Source of the DNA: Halomonas organivorans
Lineage (GTDB): Bacteria > Pseudomonadota > Gammaproteobacteria > Pseudomonadales > Halomonadaceae
Length of the DNA: 64,000 nucleotides
Reading direction: 5' to 3'
Assembly: GCF_014192055.1 (NCBI RefSeq)
Contig: NZ_JACHXM010000001.1
Location: 258,931-322,930, forward strand
The notes under the pieces are model-generated. The model saw only the letters and a program-made list of their open reading frames with translations, did not search any database and was not told where the DNA came from. Position numbers and translations under genes: made by a program. This document shows, piece by piece, positions 48,848-61,612 of the stretch; positions within the stretch are counted from its first letter, which is position 1, and each line of letters begins with the position of its first letter.

Positions 48848-51559
48848 ATGCCATTGATACAGGAAAAACTCTCCGCCCCCCTGCTGCCACTGACGCTGGT
48901 CGCCCGACCTCGTCTCAACGACCACTTCGTGCTCGACGAGCGTGTACGGGTGCTGCTGGTCAAGGCACCGCCGGGTTACGGCAAGAGCACCCTGGTGGCG
49001 GAACGGCTACCCGCTCTCGAACAGCGGGCCACCTGGCTGTGCCTGGACGCCCGCGACGATCAACCGGAACGCTTCGCCTCCTATTTCGCCGCCGCGCTCG
49101 ACCGATTGTGCAAAGAGCATTTGGCAGCCTCACTACCGGCCGTGGACGCTAGCCACTCCCTCGACGCCCAGCTGGAGTCCTGGCTGGCCGAGCTTCCGAC
49201 CGAGGCCAGCCCCTGCCGCCTGGTCCTCGACAACGTCGAACACCTGCACCATCCGGTCATTCTCGAAGGACTCAACCACTGGCTTCGCCACCAGCCACGC
49301 TGGCTTACCCTGACGCTCATCTCGACAACCCAACCAACTCTGGGCCTGCCAAGGCTGCGGCTTCGCGGCGAACTGGAGGAGATCGGCCCGCTGGAGCTGG
49401 CCTTCGACTCCGAGGAAGCCCAGACCCTGTGCGATGAACAGCTCAGTTTCCCACCCACACGCGTCAGCCTCGAGCGGGCCCTGCGACTGACCGAAGGCTG
49501 GCCAATGGCGCTCAACTGGCTAGTCGAGCGAACCACTACCCGGGCCGGCTTCGATGCCCTGATCGAGCGGCTGTCCGGGGCCCATCCGGACTTCGTCGCC
49601 TGGTTCGACGACCTGCTGCAGGATACCCTCGACTCAGCCGACCACGAGTTCCTGCTGCAGCTCGGCGTGCTGGAGCGCTTCTCGCCGAAGCTGGTGGCCC
49701 GGCTACTGGAGGGAGACCGGGTCACTCAGCGCCTGGCGGCCCTGGATCGAGCAGGGCTGTTCCTGCAGCGCATCGAGCCCCACGACCAGTGGTGCCGCTT
49801 CCATGCCTTGTTCGCCCAGTACCTGCACCATCGTCGCCACGAGCTGAGCATGGAGGCCCAACGTCGGCTGCATCGCCGCGCCAGCGAGGCCTGGCTGGCC
49901 CTGGACGCCCCGGGCCTCGCACTGGCCCAAGCCATCGAGGCCGACGATCCCGAGGCGCTGACAGCCCTGCTCGAAGTCCAAGGCCCCACACTGCTGGGTC
50001 AGGGGCACTTTGCCCTGCTGGCGCGGGCCCTGGCGGCGCTCGGTGAGCCGCGTGTCGGCGCCTCGCCACACCTGGCCCTCCTCCACGGCTGGGTCTCTCA
50101 CGCCCAGTACCAGTTCGACCGCACCGCACAGGCCATCGCCTGGATCGAGGCCCAGCTTGACGAACCGGCCTGGCAAGAGCTCGCCGCCGAGTTCGCCACC
50201 TTGCGCGCGCAGTTGGCGATCAACCGGGGCGACGCCGAACGGGCCGCACCGTTGGCCGAACAAGCACTGGCCCTTCCGGCCCGCTACCTGGCCGCCACCC
50301 CGGTATCGGCCGGTGCCATCTTCTGCGAGGCACGCTTTGTCCAGGGGCAACTGGAAGATTCGCTATCGCGAATCCGGGTGGTGGAGCAGGACGCTCGGCG
50401 CATCGGCGATGATCAGCTGATGCTGTGGGCCCTGTGTCACCATTCGGAAACCCTGGTCGCCCAGGGACGATTGCAGGCGGCCTATGACATCCAGGAGCGC
50501 GCTTACGCTCATATCGAGCACTGCGGCCTCGATCGTCTACCGGTCGCCGAATTCCTGCATCGCATCCGCAGTCAACTGCTGTGGGAATGGCATCGGCTGG
50601 ACGAGGCCGAACAGGCTGCGCTGGACGGCATCGCGGTGCTCGACAATCAGGGTGAAAGCTGGACCCTGCAGTGCCATATCAGCCTGGCCAAGGTGGCCCT
50701 GGCGCGCGGCGACCAGGCACAGTGCGCCGACCATGTCCGGAGAATCCGCAAGATCCTTGCCGAGGGCCACTACCACATCGACTGGCGGGCCAACGCCCAC
50801 GCCACTCTACTGGCCTGGTGGCAGGCCAACGACGACCGCGACGCCGTGGCCCGCTGGCTGCAGGAGGCGCCAACCGCCGAGCCCGCTACCGCCAGCAACC
50901 ACTTCGCCCAGGCCAACGTCCGCAACCATGCCCGCGCGCTGATGCTGCTCGAGCGACCTGACGAGGCTCGGCCCCTGCTGGAGGCGCTGGAGGCGCAGAC
51001 CGAGCGCTTCGGCCTGGTGACCGACGCCAACCGCAATCGACTATGCCTGGCAGCACTGGAGTGGCAGTGCGGCCGCGAAGAAGCGGCGCTGGATCATCTG
51101 GCGAACGCTCTGGAGCTGGCCTCGCGCACGGGGCTCATCGGCAGTTTCCTGCGTCTGGGCCAAACCCTCACCGCCATGCTCGTTCGGCTGCTCGAGCGCC
51201 ACGAGTTAGATGAGCTGGCGCGGCGTCGCGCCGAGCGACTGATCGAACTGGCCGGCCGCCAGCGCGACTTCGGCCGCGCCGTGCGACTGATACTCGACGA
51301 GGCGGTGATCGCCGATATCGTCGCCCGTCCCGACGTCCCCGAGTTGATCCGCACTTCGCCGCTGACCCGCCGGGAATGGCAGATCCTGGGGCTGATCCAT
51401 GCGGGACTGTCCAACGAGCAGATCGCCGAGCAGCTCTCGGTGGCACCGACCACCGTCAAGACACACATCCGAAGCCTCTACCAGAAACAGAACATTCGCC
51501 GTCGCGAAGAGGCCATCGCCCTGGCCGGCGACCTGCTGGCCCGCATAGAGGGGGAGTAG
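48848..51559 (+). CDS. malT: MalT-like LuxR-family activator of the maltose genes
   Basis: A 903-residue STAND/LAL regulator: Walker A 'APPGYGKST' at 40-48, a NB-ARC-like middle, TPR-rich helices (about 380-800), and a C-terminal LuxR helix-turn-helix ('LTRREWQILGLIHAGLSNEQ', 'IAEQLSVAPTTVKTHIRSLY'). In E. coli MalT binds ATP and maltotriose and activates mal promoters. The gene is upstream of alpha-glucosidase and malK, and MalT-box-like repeats occur at the glucosidase, lamB and malE. ATG 48848 has a better ribosome site than ATG 48827. Confidence 0.92.
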   Translation: MPLIQEKLSAPLLPLTLVARPRLNDHFVLDERVRVLLVKAPPGYGKSTLVAERLPALEQRATWLCLDARDDQPERFASYFAAALDRLCKEHLAASLPAVDASHSLDAQLESWLAELPTEASPCRLVLDNVEHLHHPVILEGLNHWLRHQPRWLTLTLISTTQPTLGLPRLRLRGELEEIGPLELAFDSEEAQTLCDEQLSFPPTRVSLERALRLTEGWPMALNWLVERTTTRAGFDALIERLSGAHPDFVAWFDDLLQDTLDSADHEFLLQLGVLERFSPKLVARLLEGDRVTQRLAALDRAGLFLQRIEPHDQWCRFHALFAQYLHHRRHELSMEAQRRLHRRASEAWLALDAPGLALAQAIEADDPEALTALLEVQGPTLLGQGHFALLARALAALGEPRVGASPHLALLHGWVSHAQYQFDRTAQAIAWIEAQLDEPAWQELAAEFATLRAQLAINRGDAERAAPLAEQALALPARYLAATPVSAGAIFCEARFVQGQLEDSLSRIRVVEQDARRIGDDQLMLWALCHHSETLVAQGRLQAAYDIQERAYAHIEHCGLDRLPVAEFLHRIRSQLLWEWHRLDEAEQAALDGIAVLDNQGESWTLQCHISLAKVALARGDQAQCADHVRRIRKILAEGHYHIDWRANAHATLLAWWQANDDRDAVARWLQEAPTAEPATASNHFAQANVRNHARALMLLERPDEARPLLEALEAQTERFGLVTDANRNRLCLAALEWQCGREEAALDHLANALELASRTGLIGSFLRLGQTLTAMLVRLLERHELDELARRRAERLIELAGRQRDFGRAVRLILDEAVIADIVARPDVPELIRTSPLTRREWQILGLIHAGLSNEQIAEQLSVAPTTVKTHIRSLYQKQNIRRREEAIALAGDLLARIEGE

Positions 51560-51577
51560 GCACCGCCCCGCCTGCCC

Positions 51578-51622
51578 ACTCCTCCCCCCGACTACGCCCA
51601 TCCTCCTCTTGAAGGGAGGATG
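51578..51622. promoter_or_regulatory. MalT-box cluster ahead of the alpha-glucosidase gene
   Basis: On the minus strand 51587-51578 reads GGGGAGGAGT, nine of ten bases of the E. coli MalT box GGGGA(T/G)GAGG. Next to it CATCCTCC (51599-51606) and GGAGGATG (51615-51622) form an inverted repeat carrying the GGAGGA core in both orientations. It is about 100 bases before the glucosidase start. Confidence 0.65.
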
Positions 51623-51722
51623 TCTCCCGCTGCCCCCGCCGCCACCATGAGCCTGACGCTATTCCCCGCGGGTGCGGCGCCAACGCCGACGCCTGCGCAT
51701 GTCCACGACGAGAATCCGGCTC

Positions 51723-53383
51723 ATGATCACAGAGACTCCTCAGTACCTCGGTCGGCAGGGCGCCGACTGGTGGCGCGGCGCAGTAATCTACCAGATCTAT
51801 CCGCGCAGCTTTCAGGACGCCAACGGAGACGGCATCGGCGACCTCCAGGGGGTGATCGACAGGCTCGATTACATTGCCTCGCTCAACGTCGATGCCATCT
51901 GGCTGTCGCCCTTCTTCACCTCGCCGATGAAGGACTTCGGCTACGACGTCAGCGACTATCGCGGCGTCGACCCCATGTTCGGCACCCTCGAGGACTTCGA
52001 CCGCCTGGTCGAGGCCGCCCATGCCCGCGGCCTCAAGGTCACCATCGACCAGGTACTCTCCCACACCTCCGACCAGCACGCCTGGTTCCAGGTGAGCCGA
52101 CAGAGTCGTGACAATCCGAAAGCCGACTGGTACGTGTGGGCCGACCCCAAGCCCGACGGCGCCCCACCCACCAACTGGCAGGCGATCTTCGGCGGCAGCG
52201 CCTGGCAGTGGGATACCCGGCGTTGCCAGTACTACCTGCACAACTTCCTGATCGAGCAGCCGGACCTCAACTTCCGCAACCCGGAAGTGGTCGAGGCCAT
52301 CCTCGGCGAGGTGCGCTTCTGGCTGGAGCGTGGCGTCGACGGCTTCCGACTGGACGCGATCAACTTCTGCACCCATGGCGAGCTGAAGGACAACCCGCCA
52401 CGGGACGATGTCGCCGAGGGTTTCATCGGCGTACGCCCCGATAATCCCTACGGCTATCAGCGGCATCTTTACGACAAGACCCAGCCGGAAAACCTGGCCT
52501 TCCTCGAGAGACTGCGCGCGCTGCTCGACGAGTATCCCGGCACGACCAGCGTCGGCGAGGTCGGCGACGACGACTCGCTGGGCGTGATGGCCGCCTACAC
52601 CCAGGGCGGCAACCGCCTGCACATGGCCTACTCCTTCGACCTGCTCGGTGAGCGCCATGACCCGACCTTCCTGCACGACATGCTCACCGCCATGGAAGCG
52701 CGCATCGGCGATGGCTGGCCATGCTGGGCGCTTGGCAACCACGACGTCACCCGCCTGGCCACTCGCTGGGGGGTCGAAGGCAACGCCGCGGCGCTGCGTC
52801 TGTACATGGCCTTCCTGCTCACCCAGCGCGGCAGCGTCTGCCTCTACCAGGGCGAGGAACTGGGCCTGACCGAAGCCGAGCTGACCTTCGATCAACTGGT
52901 CGACCCCGCCGGCATCACCTTCTGGCCGGCCTACAAGGGTCGCGACGGCTGCCGCACGCCCCTGCCGTGGCAGGCCAATGCCCTCAACGGCGACTTCTCC
53001 CCGGCCACGCCCTGGCTGCCGGTGCCCGACGAGCACCTCGACCTGGCCGTGGACCGGCAGGACAGCGACCCGCAATCGCTGCTCAACGCCATCCGCGACC
53101 TGCTGGCCTTCCGCCGCGACCAGCCGGCGCTGGTCAAGGGCGAGATCCGCTACCACCCGGTACGCGACGAGGTGCTGCGCCTCGAACGCTCTTACCGCGA
53201 CCAGCGGCTGCTGGTGGCACTGAATTTCGCCGACACTCCCCGCGAGCTGCCGGCCCCACGAGCCGCCCGCACCCTCGCCAACGCACCGGCCCTGGTCAAC
53301 GGACGCTGGCAGGCCGGCACCCTTGAGCTGCCGGCCTACGGCATCGCCATCGCCCGCTGCACCATCGATTCGGAGGAAGCCTC

Positions 53384-53396
<13 letters not shown>
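51723..53396 (+). CDS. Alpha-glucosidase, GH13 (Halomonas HaG-like)
   Basis: A 557-residue cytoplasmic exo-glucosidase without signal peptide. Residues: 'VIYQIYPRSFQDANGDGIGD' start, 'DQVLSHTSDQHAWF' (region I), nucleophile Asp211 in 'GVDGFRLDAINF', acid/base Glu279 in 'TTSVGEVGDD', Asp341 in 'ALGNHDVTR'. Sequence and spacing closely resemble the Halomonas alpha-glucosidase HaG. It would release glucose from imported maltose and short maltodextrins. The gene lies in an apparent unit with malK (13-base overlap) behind a MalT-box cluster. Confidence 0.94.
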
Positions 53397-54499
<1,103 letters not shown>

Positions 54500-54503
54500 A
54501 CGC

Positions 54504-54544
54504 CCCTGGAACCTGGCGGTCCCGGAGGTTCCAGGGCCGCCAGG
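54504..54544. terminator. Hairpin with alternative pairing after malK
   Basis: CCCTGGAACCT (54504-54514) and AGGTTCCAGGG (54526-54536) form a perfect 11-bp stem five bases past the malK stop. The overlapping CCTGGCGG (54512-54519) could instead pair with CCGCCAGG (54537-54544), giving an exclusive alternative fold. It lies between convergent genes; no T-run is present. Confidence 0.55.
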
Positions 54545-54553
54545 CGTCCGCCG

Positions 54554-55054
54554 CTAGCGGAAGGAAAACCCGGGCGGATACTGGTGGTAGCCATCGAAGT
54601 CCGCCTTGCCCAGCGGGACGCCGGCCGCCCTGGCGATCGCATAGACCATCGACAGGTGAAAGAAGAAGTTCGGCAGGGCAAAGGCGTGAACGTATTCGTC
54701 CATGGGCAAGGAGATCGCGGCGTCACCCGCCGTATCCTGCCCTATGGGCAAGGCACGCGGCTCTCCCGGAATGACGAGGGACACGATGTACTCCCGACTG
54801 CGGCGAAGCTGCTCTTCCAGACCCGCGAAGGTATCATCGGTATCGTCGAAGCTGACCACCGGGACCGCCGCCAACTGGCAGCAAGCCCGGAGTACAAAGT
54901 TCGCCGTGATCCGTGCCTGGGTCAGCAACGGGAACATGTCCGGCGCCAGGCTGGCATGGAGCACACCATCGCCCTGCGTGTCATGACGCTCGATCGTCGC
55001 CATGAGCCGGGACAGCCGTTCCAGGTAGCGCGCGAACAGGTCTTGCGGCAGCAT
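54554..55054 (-). CDS. DUF1993 family protein
   Basis: A 166-residue protein with the DUF1993 pattern: an N-terminal helix 'LFARYLERLSRLMATIERH', 'LAPDMFPLLTQARITANFVL', and late 'PNFFFHLSMVYAIARAAGVP' with 'FDGYHQYPPGF' at the end. The fold is DinB/YfiT-like four-helix bundle in type, but clear metal His triads are not obvious. ATG 55054 is preceded by AAGGAGAG. It lies between the two halves of the maltose locus but shows no functional link. Confidence 0.85.
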   Translation of the reverse strand: MLPQDLFARYLERLSRLMATIERHDTQGDGVLHASLAPDMFPLLTQARITANFVLRACCQLAAVPVVSFDDTDDTFAGLEEQLRRSREYIVSLVIPGEPRALPIGQDTAGDAAISLPMDEYVHAFALPNFFFHLSMVYAIARAAGVPLGKADFDGYHQYPPGFSFR

Positions 55055-55121
55055 TTCTCTCTCCTTCGTGTTCAAGGGGGTACTTCGCCCCGAAGCATCA
55101 TGCTCGCCGACGCAGCGGACA

Positions 55122-56036
55122 TCAGCGTCGCTCCAGCTGTTGTGCCAGCCAGCGTCGAGTGCCCGTTTCACCGGCCAGCTCGGCTCGCTCGGCCAGCGAC
55201 ATCGCCAGTTCCAGGTCACCGGCCGCGAGAGCGGCTCGGATGGTACGCCGCCAGTCCAGCGGCGCCGGCGTCGGTTGCCCGTGGGGCGCCGTGTCGGCCG
55301 TCTTCGCCATCCCGGCGTCCGCAGCGGGCGACACAGGCGGCGGCTCATCGCCTCCGCCTGCCATCAGTGGCGCCAACAGACCGGCCGTCTCGCCGATGGG
55401 GTGGACCCGCAGCGTCACCTCGCCCTCGGCCCGGTGCGCTGCCACCGGGTTGAGCACCGCCGGCTCGGCCAGGTGGCGGGCCCGGGCCAGGGCCCGCGCA
55501 GGATGCAGCAGCTCGGTCTCGGCGGACAGCGCCGCCTCGGTCGTCAACACGACCAGGCGATCGGCATCGCTCGAGGGCATCACATCGAGACTCAGCGTCA
55601 GGCGATCGCCCTTTAGCCCTTGAGCGGGACGGTAGGTGAACTCCTGCCAGTCATGGCGACGACGAATGCGCCCGGCCTCGTCGAGGATCAGCAGCGTCGG
55701 CGCAAACAACGCGGGCTGGCCCCGGGCGTCTCGCTGTACGGCACTCACCAGCTCGAGTCGCAGCGGACCTGAGCTGCGGGGCAATCGCAGCGCCCGGAAA
55801 GCACTCACGCCGGTATCGAAGCGATGAACCGGTGCCATGAGACCGAACTCGAGGTCCTGCGAGCCCCGGGCGGACAGGTCCATCTGGGGCAGGTCGGCGA
55901 GTTCCGCACAACAGTCGCTTGCGCGATCGAGCCAGTCAGCATCGGCGGGCATGGAGGATGGCGATGTCGAGGTAGCGCAGCCGCTCAGCCAGAGCGTTCC
56001 CAGTGCCACCGCCACCAGGGTCTTTGCCGGAATCAT
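55122..56036 (-). CDS. malM: MalM-like maltose-operon periplasmic lipoprotein
   Basis: A 304-residue protein with lipoprotein signal 'LVAVALGTLWLSGCATS' (Cys20). The middle has the MalM-type beta region ('RLELVSAVQRDARGQPALFA', 'TLLILDEAGRIRRRHDW', 'LVVLTTEAALSAETEL'), and a C-terminal helical part ('RRTIRAALAAGDLELAMSLA'). MalM follows lamB in enteric maltose operons, as here, but its function is still unclear. The start at 56036 has AGGAGG at 56044-56049. A terminator-like hairpin stands between lamB and this gene. Confidence 0.85.
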   Translation of the reverse strand: MIPAKTLVAVALGTLWLSGCATSTSPSSMPADADWLDRASDCCAELADLPQMDLSARGSQDLEFGLMAPVHRFDTGVSAFRALRLPRSSGPLRLELVSAVQRDARGQPALFAPTLLILDEAGRIRRRHDWQEFTYRPAQGLKGDRLTLSLDVMPSSDADRLVVLTTEAALSAETELLHPARALARARHLAEPAVLNPVAAHRAEGEVTLRVHPIGETAGLLAPLMAGGGDEPPPVSPAADAGMAKTADTAPHGQPTPAPLDWRRTIRAALAAGDLELAMSLAERAELAGETGTRRWLAQQLERR

Positions 56037-56062
56037 GAAGAAGCCTCCTGTCACGGCGACCA

Positions 56063-56097
56063 GAAAAAATGCCGACCCCGCCTCGGGCGGTGTCGGC
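56063..56097 (-). terminator. Intrinsic terminator or attenuator between lamB and malM
   Basis: On the minus strand GCCGACACCGCCC pairs with the following GGGCGG/GTCGGC arm (56097-56071, with one mismatch near the middle), followed by six T residues (56069-56064). It lies 38 bases past the lamB stop and just before the malM ribosome site, so malM would be reached only by partial read-through or its own promoter. Confidence 0.85.
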
Positions 56098-56134
56098 CAA
56101 GTATCAGCAGGCATTGCTGACATCACGATCTTGC

Positions 56135-57689
<1,555 letters not shown>

Positions 57690-57713
57690 AAAAAAACCCG
57701 GCACGTGGCCGGG
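57690..57713 (-). terminator. Intrinsic terminator after malG
   Basis: Minus strand: CCCGGC (57713-57708), short loop, GCCGGG (57702-57697), then seven T residues (57696-57690). It stands 47 bases beyond the malG stop and ends the malEFG transcript. Confidence 0.9.
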
Positions 57714-57759
57714 GAAGCGAGCGTTACGGGGCTAGGAAGGAGCGATGGGGAACGGGAAC

Positions 57760-58650
57760 TCAGCCCTTCACCCCCCCCGAGGTGAGGCCACCCACGATCC
57801 AGCGCTGGCAGAGCAGGAAGACCAGGGTGATGGGTAACCCCGAGAGTACCGCCGCGGCGGCGAAATCGCCCCAGCGCTGATTGTGGTCGGCGAGGTACTG
57901 CTGGGCGCCCACGGCGAGCGTCAGCTTGTCCTCGTCGAGCAACAGCACCGAGGCCATGGGGTACTCCATGATCGACATGATGAAGGCGAGGATGAACACC
58001 ACCATCAGGATCGGCACCGACAGCGGTAGCAGGATGTGGTAGAAGGCCTGCCAGGTGCTGGCGCCGTCGACCACCGCCGCCTCTTCCAGGGAGCCGTCGA
58101 TGGACTCGAAATAGCCCTTGATGGTCCAGATGTGCAGCGCCACCGCGCCCAGCGAGGCCAGGATCAGCGAGCCGTGGGTATTGATGCCCAGCCAGGGCAC
58201 CAGTTGCCCGAGGCGGTCGAACAGCGCATAGAGCGCCACCAGCGACAGCACCGCCGGGAACATCTGGAAGATCAGCATGCCCTTGAGGATCGGCGCCTTG
58301 CCCTTGAAACGCATGCGCGCGAAGGCATAGGCGCTGGTAGTGGAGAGCGCGAGGATCATCAGCGATGACACCAGCGCCACCTTGATCGAGTTCCACAGCC
58401 ACAGCAGCACGGGGAACGGCGGCTGGACGATGCTGCCGTCGGCGCGCTCCCAGGGGATGCCGAAGGCCAGCGCCCAGTGCTCCAGAGAGAAGCGCTCGGG
58501 AATCAGGCTGCCGGTGGCGAAGTTGCCCTCACGGAAGGAGATCGAGATCACCAGCAGCAGCGGAAACACCACCAGGCTGACGAAGCCCAGCAGGGCGAGA
58601 TGGGCACCCAGTTTGCGGGCGCGGATCGTACGGGGTTGAACCATGGCCAT
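57760..58650 (-). CDS. malG: Maltose/maltodextrin ABC transporter permease MalG
   Basis: A 296-residue inner-membrane permease with six helices: '[21 protein letters not shown]', '[20 protein letters not shown]', the EAA coupling loop '[20 protein letters not shown]', and a C-terminal helix followed by '[15 protein letters not shown]'. It pairs with MalF and MalK. It follows malF by 19 bases, and its transcript ends at 57690-57713. Confidence 0.95.
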   Translation of the reverse strand: MAMVQPRTIRARKLGAHLALLGFVSLVVFPLLLVISISFREGNFATGSLIPERFSLEHWALAFGIPWERADGSIVQPPFPVLLWLWNSIKVALVSSLMILALSTTSAYAFARMRFKGKAPILKGMLIFQMFPAVLSLVALYALFDRLGQLVPWLGINTHGSLILASLGAVALHIWTIKGYFESIDGSLEEAAVVDGASTWQAFYHILLPLSVPILMVVFILAFIMSIMEYPMASVLLLDEDKLTLAVGAQQYLADHNQRWGDFAAAAVLSGLPITLVFLLCQRWIVGGLTSGGVKG

Positions 58651-58669
58651 GGGAGTTCCTCCTGGACCT

Positions 58670-60241
58670 TTAGACCTTGACCTTGGAAAGCCGCAGGTTG
58701 AGCAATGACAGCCCCACCACCATCAGGAAGATCAGGGTGGCGATGGCCGCCGCCAGGCCGAAGTTCTGGCCGGCATCCTGGAAGGCGATGCGGTAGGTGT
58801 AGCTGACCAGCAGGTCGGTCGTGCCCGCCGGCGTGCTGGCGCCGAGGATGTCCGGCTTGCCGCCGGTGAGCAGGGCGATCAGCACGAAGTTATTGAAGTT
58901 GAAGGCGAAAGCGGCGATCAGCAGCGGCGTCAGCGGCTTGAGGATCAGCGGCAGCGTGATCCTGAACATGTTGGTCAGCGGCCCGCCGCCGTCCACCGCC
59001 GAGGCTTCGAAGAGATCGCGGGGGATCGATTGGATCAGCCCCATGCACAGCAGCAGCATGTACGGATAGCCCAGCCAGGTGTTGACCACCAGCAGCATGG
59101 TGCGCGCCAGCGCCGGGTCGGTGAACCAGTCGGGGCTGATGCCGAAGACATTCTCGAGGATCAGATTGATCTCACCGTAGTGCTGGTTGAACATCCCCTT
59201 GAAGATCAGGATCGAGATGAAGGCCGGCACCGCATAGGGCAGGATCAACAGGGTGCGGTAGATGGCCTTGCCGCGCAGTTGCTCCCATTGCAGCAGCGAC
59301 GCCAGCACGAAGCCCACCGCCAGGGTGAACGCCACCGTCAGCCCGGCGAAGACGAAGGTCCAGACGAATATCTGCAGGAAGGGCCCGCGGATGTCGGGGT
59401 CGGTGAAGATCTTGGCGTAGTTGTCGAGGCCCACCGCCACCGGCCAGCCGGGGGTCAGGCGCTCGCCATCTTCTGTGACGAAGAAACCTGTCTCGCGGTC
59501 GGGCGTCAGGGTGGTGCCGTCGCGCCGGTCGGTGAGGCTGCCATCCGGATTCGACTCGAAGCGCGGCAGCATCGGTGCGAAGCGACGCAGGCCGGCCATA
59601 CGCAGCTCGGTGCCGTCAGGCGTCACCAGGGTCAGCCCCTCGAGGACATCACGCCGGGCGATCACTTCGCGCAGGCCCAGCGCCTCGCCGGCCGGTGCCG
59701 CCTCAACCGGACGCACCGCCAACGGCTTCCCGTCGCCAGCCTCGGCCAGCGGCATCGAGGCCAGGCGCCGTGTCCCTTCCAGCCCGGCTCCCGGAGTCTC
59801 GAGGTAGAGCCGCGTCTGGCCGCCATCCTGGTACAGCCGGAAGTCGAAGGCCAGGCCCTCGGCCTGGTAGGTTCGATCGAGGAACTGAGCGCGGACCCGC
59901 TCCTCGCTGAGCAGGTTGCTCGAACTGTAGTTGCTGAAGCTGATGCCGATGGTATAGAGCAGCGGGAAGATCACGAACACGCCCATCCCGGCCAGTGCCG
60001 GGAAGATGTAGCGATGGCTCATCAACTGGCGCTTGCCGAAGACGATCGCCAGCGAGGCTCCCAGTACCAGGAACAGCAGCGCGAACATCCACTGGCCGCG
60101 CAGGTGGAAGGCCACCACCAGCCACAGGGTGGCGAGCACCAGCGACGCGGTCAGGGCGCGCAGGGCCCAGCGAGTGTAACGCTCGGCGGGATAGCGGGAA
60201 CGATGGCGCGGCAATCCGCGCGACGCATTGGCGGTATACAT
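58670..60241 (-). CDS. malF: Maltose/maltodextrin ABC transporter permease MalF
   Basis: A 523-residue permease. N-terminal helices ('[19 protein letters not shown]', '[17 protein letters not shown]') precede a large periplasmic P2-type loop (residues about 110-275), characteristic of proteobacterial MalF and used to contact MalE. Then come the core helices with the EAA loop '[20 protein letters not shown]'. ATG 60241 is taken as start. It is 70 bases downstream of malE in the same operon. Confidence 0.95.
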   Translation of the reverse strand: MYTANASRGLPRHRSRYPAERYTRWALRALTASLVLATLWLVVAFHLRGQWMFALLFLVLGASLAIVFGKRQLMSHRYIFPALAGMGVFVIFPLLYTIGISFSNYSSSNLLSEERVRAQFLDRTYQAEGLAFDFRLYQDGGQTRLYLETPGAGLEGTRRLASMPLAEAGDGKPLAVRPVEAAPAGEALGLREVIARRDVLEGLTLVTPDGTELRMAGLRRFAPMLPRFESNPDGSLTDRRDGTTLTPDRETGFFVTEDGERLTPGWPVAVGLDNYAKIFTDPDIRGPFLQIFVWTFVFAGLTVAFTLAVGFVLASLLQWEQLRGKAIYRTLLILPYAVPAFISILIFKGMFNQHYGEINLILENVFGISPDWFTDPALARTMLLVVNTWLGYPYMLLLCMGLIQSIPRDLFEASAVDGGGPLTNMFRITLPLILKPLTPLLIAAFAFNFNNFVLIALLTGGKPDILGASTPAGTTDLLVSYTYRIAFQDAGQNFGLAAAIATLIFLMVVGLSLLNLRLSKVKV

Positions 60242-60311
60242 GGCGAATCCTTCCCCGGGCCACCGATCGGGCCGCGGGGACACGATCGGTGATGCCGGAC
60301 ACGGCTTGTGG

Positions 60312-61508
60312 TTACTGGATGGCGTTGTGGATGCGCTCGGCGGCAGCATCGAGGGCCGCCTGCGGCGCCTGACGCCCGCTACCGATGTTCTGCAGCGCCG
60401 GCTCCATGGCCGACCAGAAGGCCCCCATCTCAGGGATATTGGGCATCGGCACGCCGAGCTCGGCATTCTCCAGGGTCGCGGCGATACGCGGATCGGAGGC
60501 CAGATCCTTCTGGTAGGCCTTGTGGGCCACGGCCCCCAGCGAGCCGTCGCTATTGAAGGTCCGCAGTCCTTGCTCGCTGAGCAGGTAACTCTCGAGGAAC
60601 TCGGTGGCCAGGAAGTCGTTGGGCGAGGCCGAGTTGATCATCGCCGTCATCACCCCGAACATCGGCTTGGCGCGCTCGTCGCCGACCCTGGGCAGCAGGG
60701 TCACGCCGTAGTCGATGCCGCTCTTGTCCAGATTGCCCCAGGCCCAGGGACCGCTGATCATGGCGGCCACCTCGCCGCGGTTGAAGCGGGTATCCATCAT
60801 GCTGTAGTCAGTGCCCTCGGGCAGCACCCCGCTCTCGATGAGTTCCTGAAGATGCTCGGCCCCCGCCAGCGCACCGGCGTTGTTGACGCCGATATCGTCG
60901 ACGTCGTAGCCGCCTTCGGTGCGCCGAAAGGGGTAACCGCCGTTGGCCGCCAGCAGCGTCCAGCCGTAATACGGCTCGCCATAGTCGAAGAGAATCGCCT
61001 TCTTGCCCTCTTGCTCGAGTTCGGCATCGAGCTCTGCCAGCTCGGCGAAACTCTCGGGCGGCGTCTTCACCAGGGCCTTGTTATAGATCAGGCCCAGCGA
61101 CTCCACCGAGATGGGATAGCCGTAGGTCTCGCCGTTCCAGACCACGGCGTCCCAGGTGAAATCGAAGTAACGCTCACGGTAGGCATCACCCGGTGCGACG
61201 CGCTTGAGCAGCCCACTCTGGGCCCACTCGCCCATGCGATCGTGAGCCCAGATGACGATGTCCGGCCCCTGGCCGCTACCGGCGGCCTGCTGGAAGCGGT
61301 CGGTGAGGTTATCGGGGTGGACGATGTCGATGGCGATCCCGGTGTCGGCGGTGAAGCGATCGGCCACCTCGCGGATGCCCTCGGGCCCCTTGTTGTCCCC
61401 CATCCAGATGGTCAGTGAGTCATCCTCGAAGGCCATCGCCGGCAACGCGGCCCCGGCACCGAGCGTGGCGACCAGCAGTGGAGTGAGGAAGGCGTGGCGT
61501 CGTGTCAT
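60312..61508 (-). CDS. malE: Maltose/maltodextrin-binding periplasmic protein
   Basis: A 398-residue binding protein: signal peptide ending ALPAMA, 'SLTIWMGDNKGPEGIREVAD', 'IDIVHPDNLTDRFQQAAGSG', 'PDIVIWAHDRMGEWAQSGLL', 'YPISVESLGLIYNKALV', 'ISGPWAWGNLDKSGIDYGVT', all typical of MalE with sugar-contacting Trp and Asp residues. It is first in the malEFG operon, with an inverted pair of MalT boxes 105 bases upstream (61613-61640). Confidence 0.96.
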   Translation of the reverse strand: MTRRHAFLTPLLVATLGAGAALPAMAFEDDSLTIWMGDNKGPEGIREVADRFTADTGIAIDIVHPDNLTDRFQQAAGSGQGPDIVIWAHDRMGEWAQSGLLKRVAPGDAYRERYFDFTWDAVVWNGETYGYPISVESLGLIYNKALVKTPPESFAELAELDAELEQEGKKAILFDYGEPYYGWTLLAANGGYPFRRTEGGYDVDDIGVNNAGALAGAEHLQELIESGVLPEGTDYSMMDTRFNRGEVAAMISGPWAWGNLDKSGIDYGVTLLPRVGDERAKPMFGVMTAMINSASPNDFLATEFLESYLLSEQGLRTFNSDGSLGAVAHKAYQKDLASDPRIAATLENAELGVPMPNIPEMGAFWSAMEPALQNIGSGRQAPQAALDAAAERIHNAIQ

Positions 61509-61612
61509 GTCGAGCCCCTTGTTGTTGTGAACCGTCGTCTGTCAGCGAGAAAGCCCGCTCCGGCAGGCGGCGGTCTCTCTCTGCGACAAGGGTCGCCAAT
61601 CACCTTCCGCCC

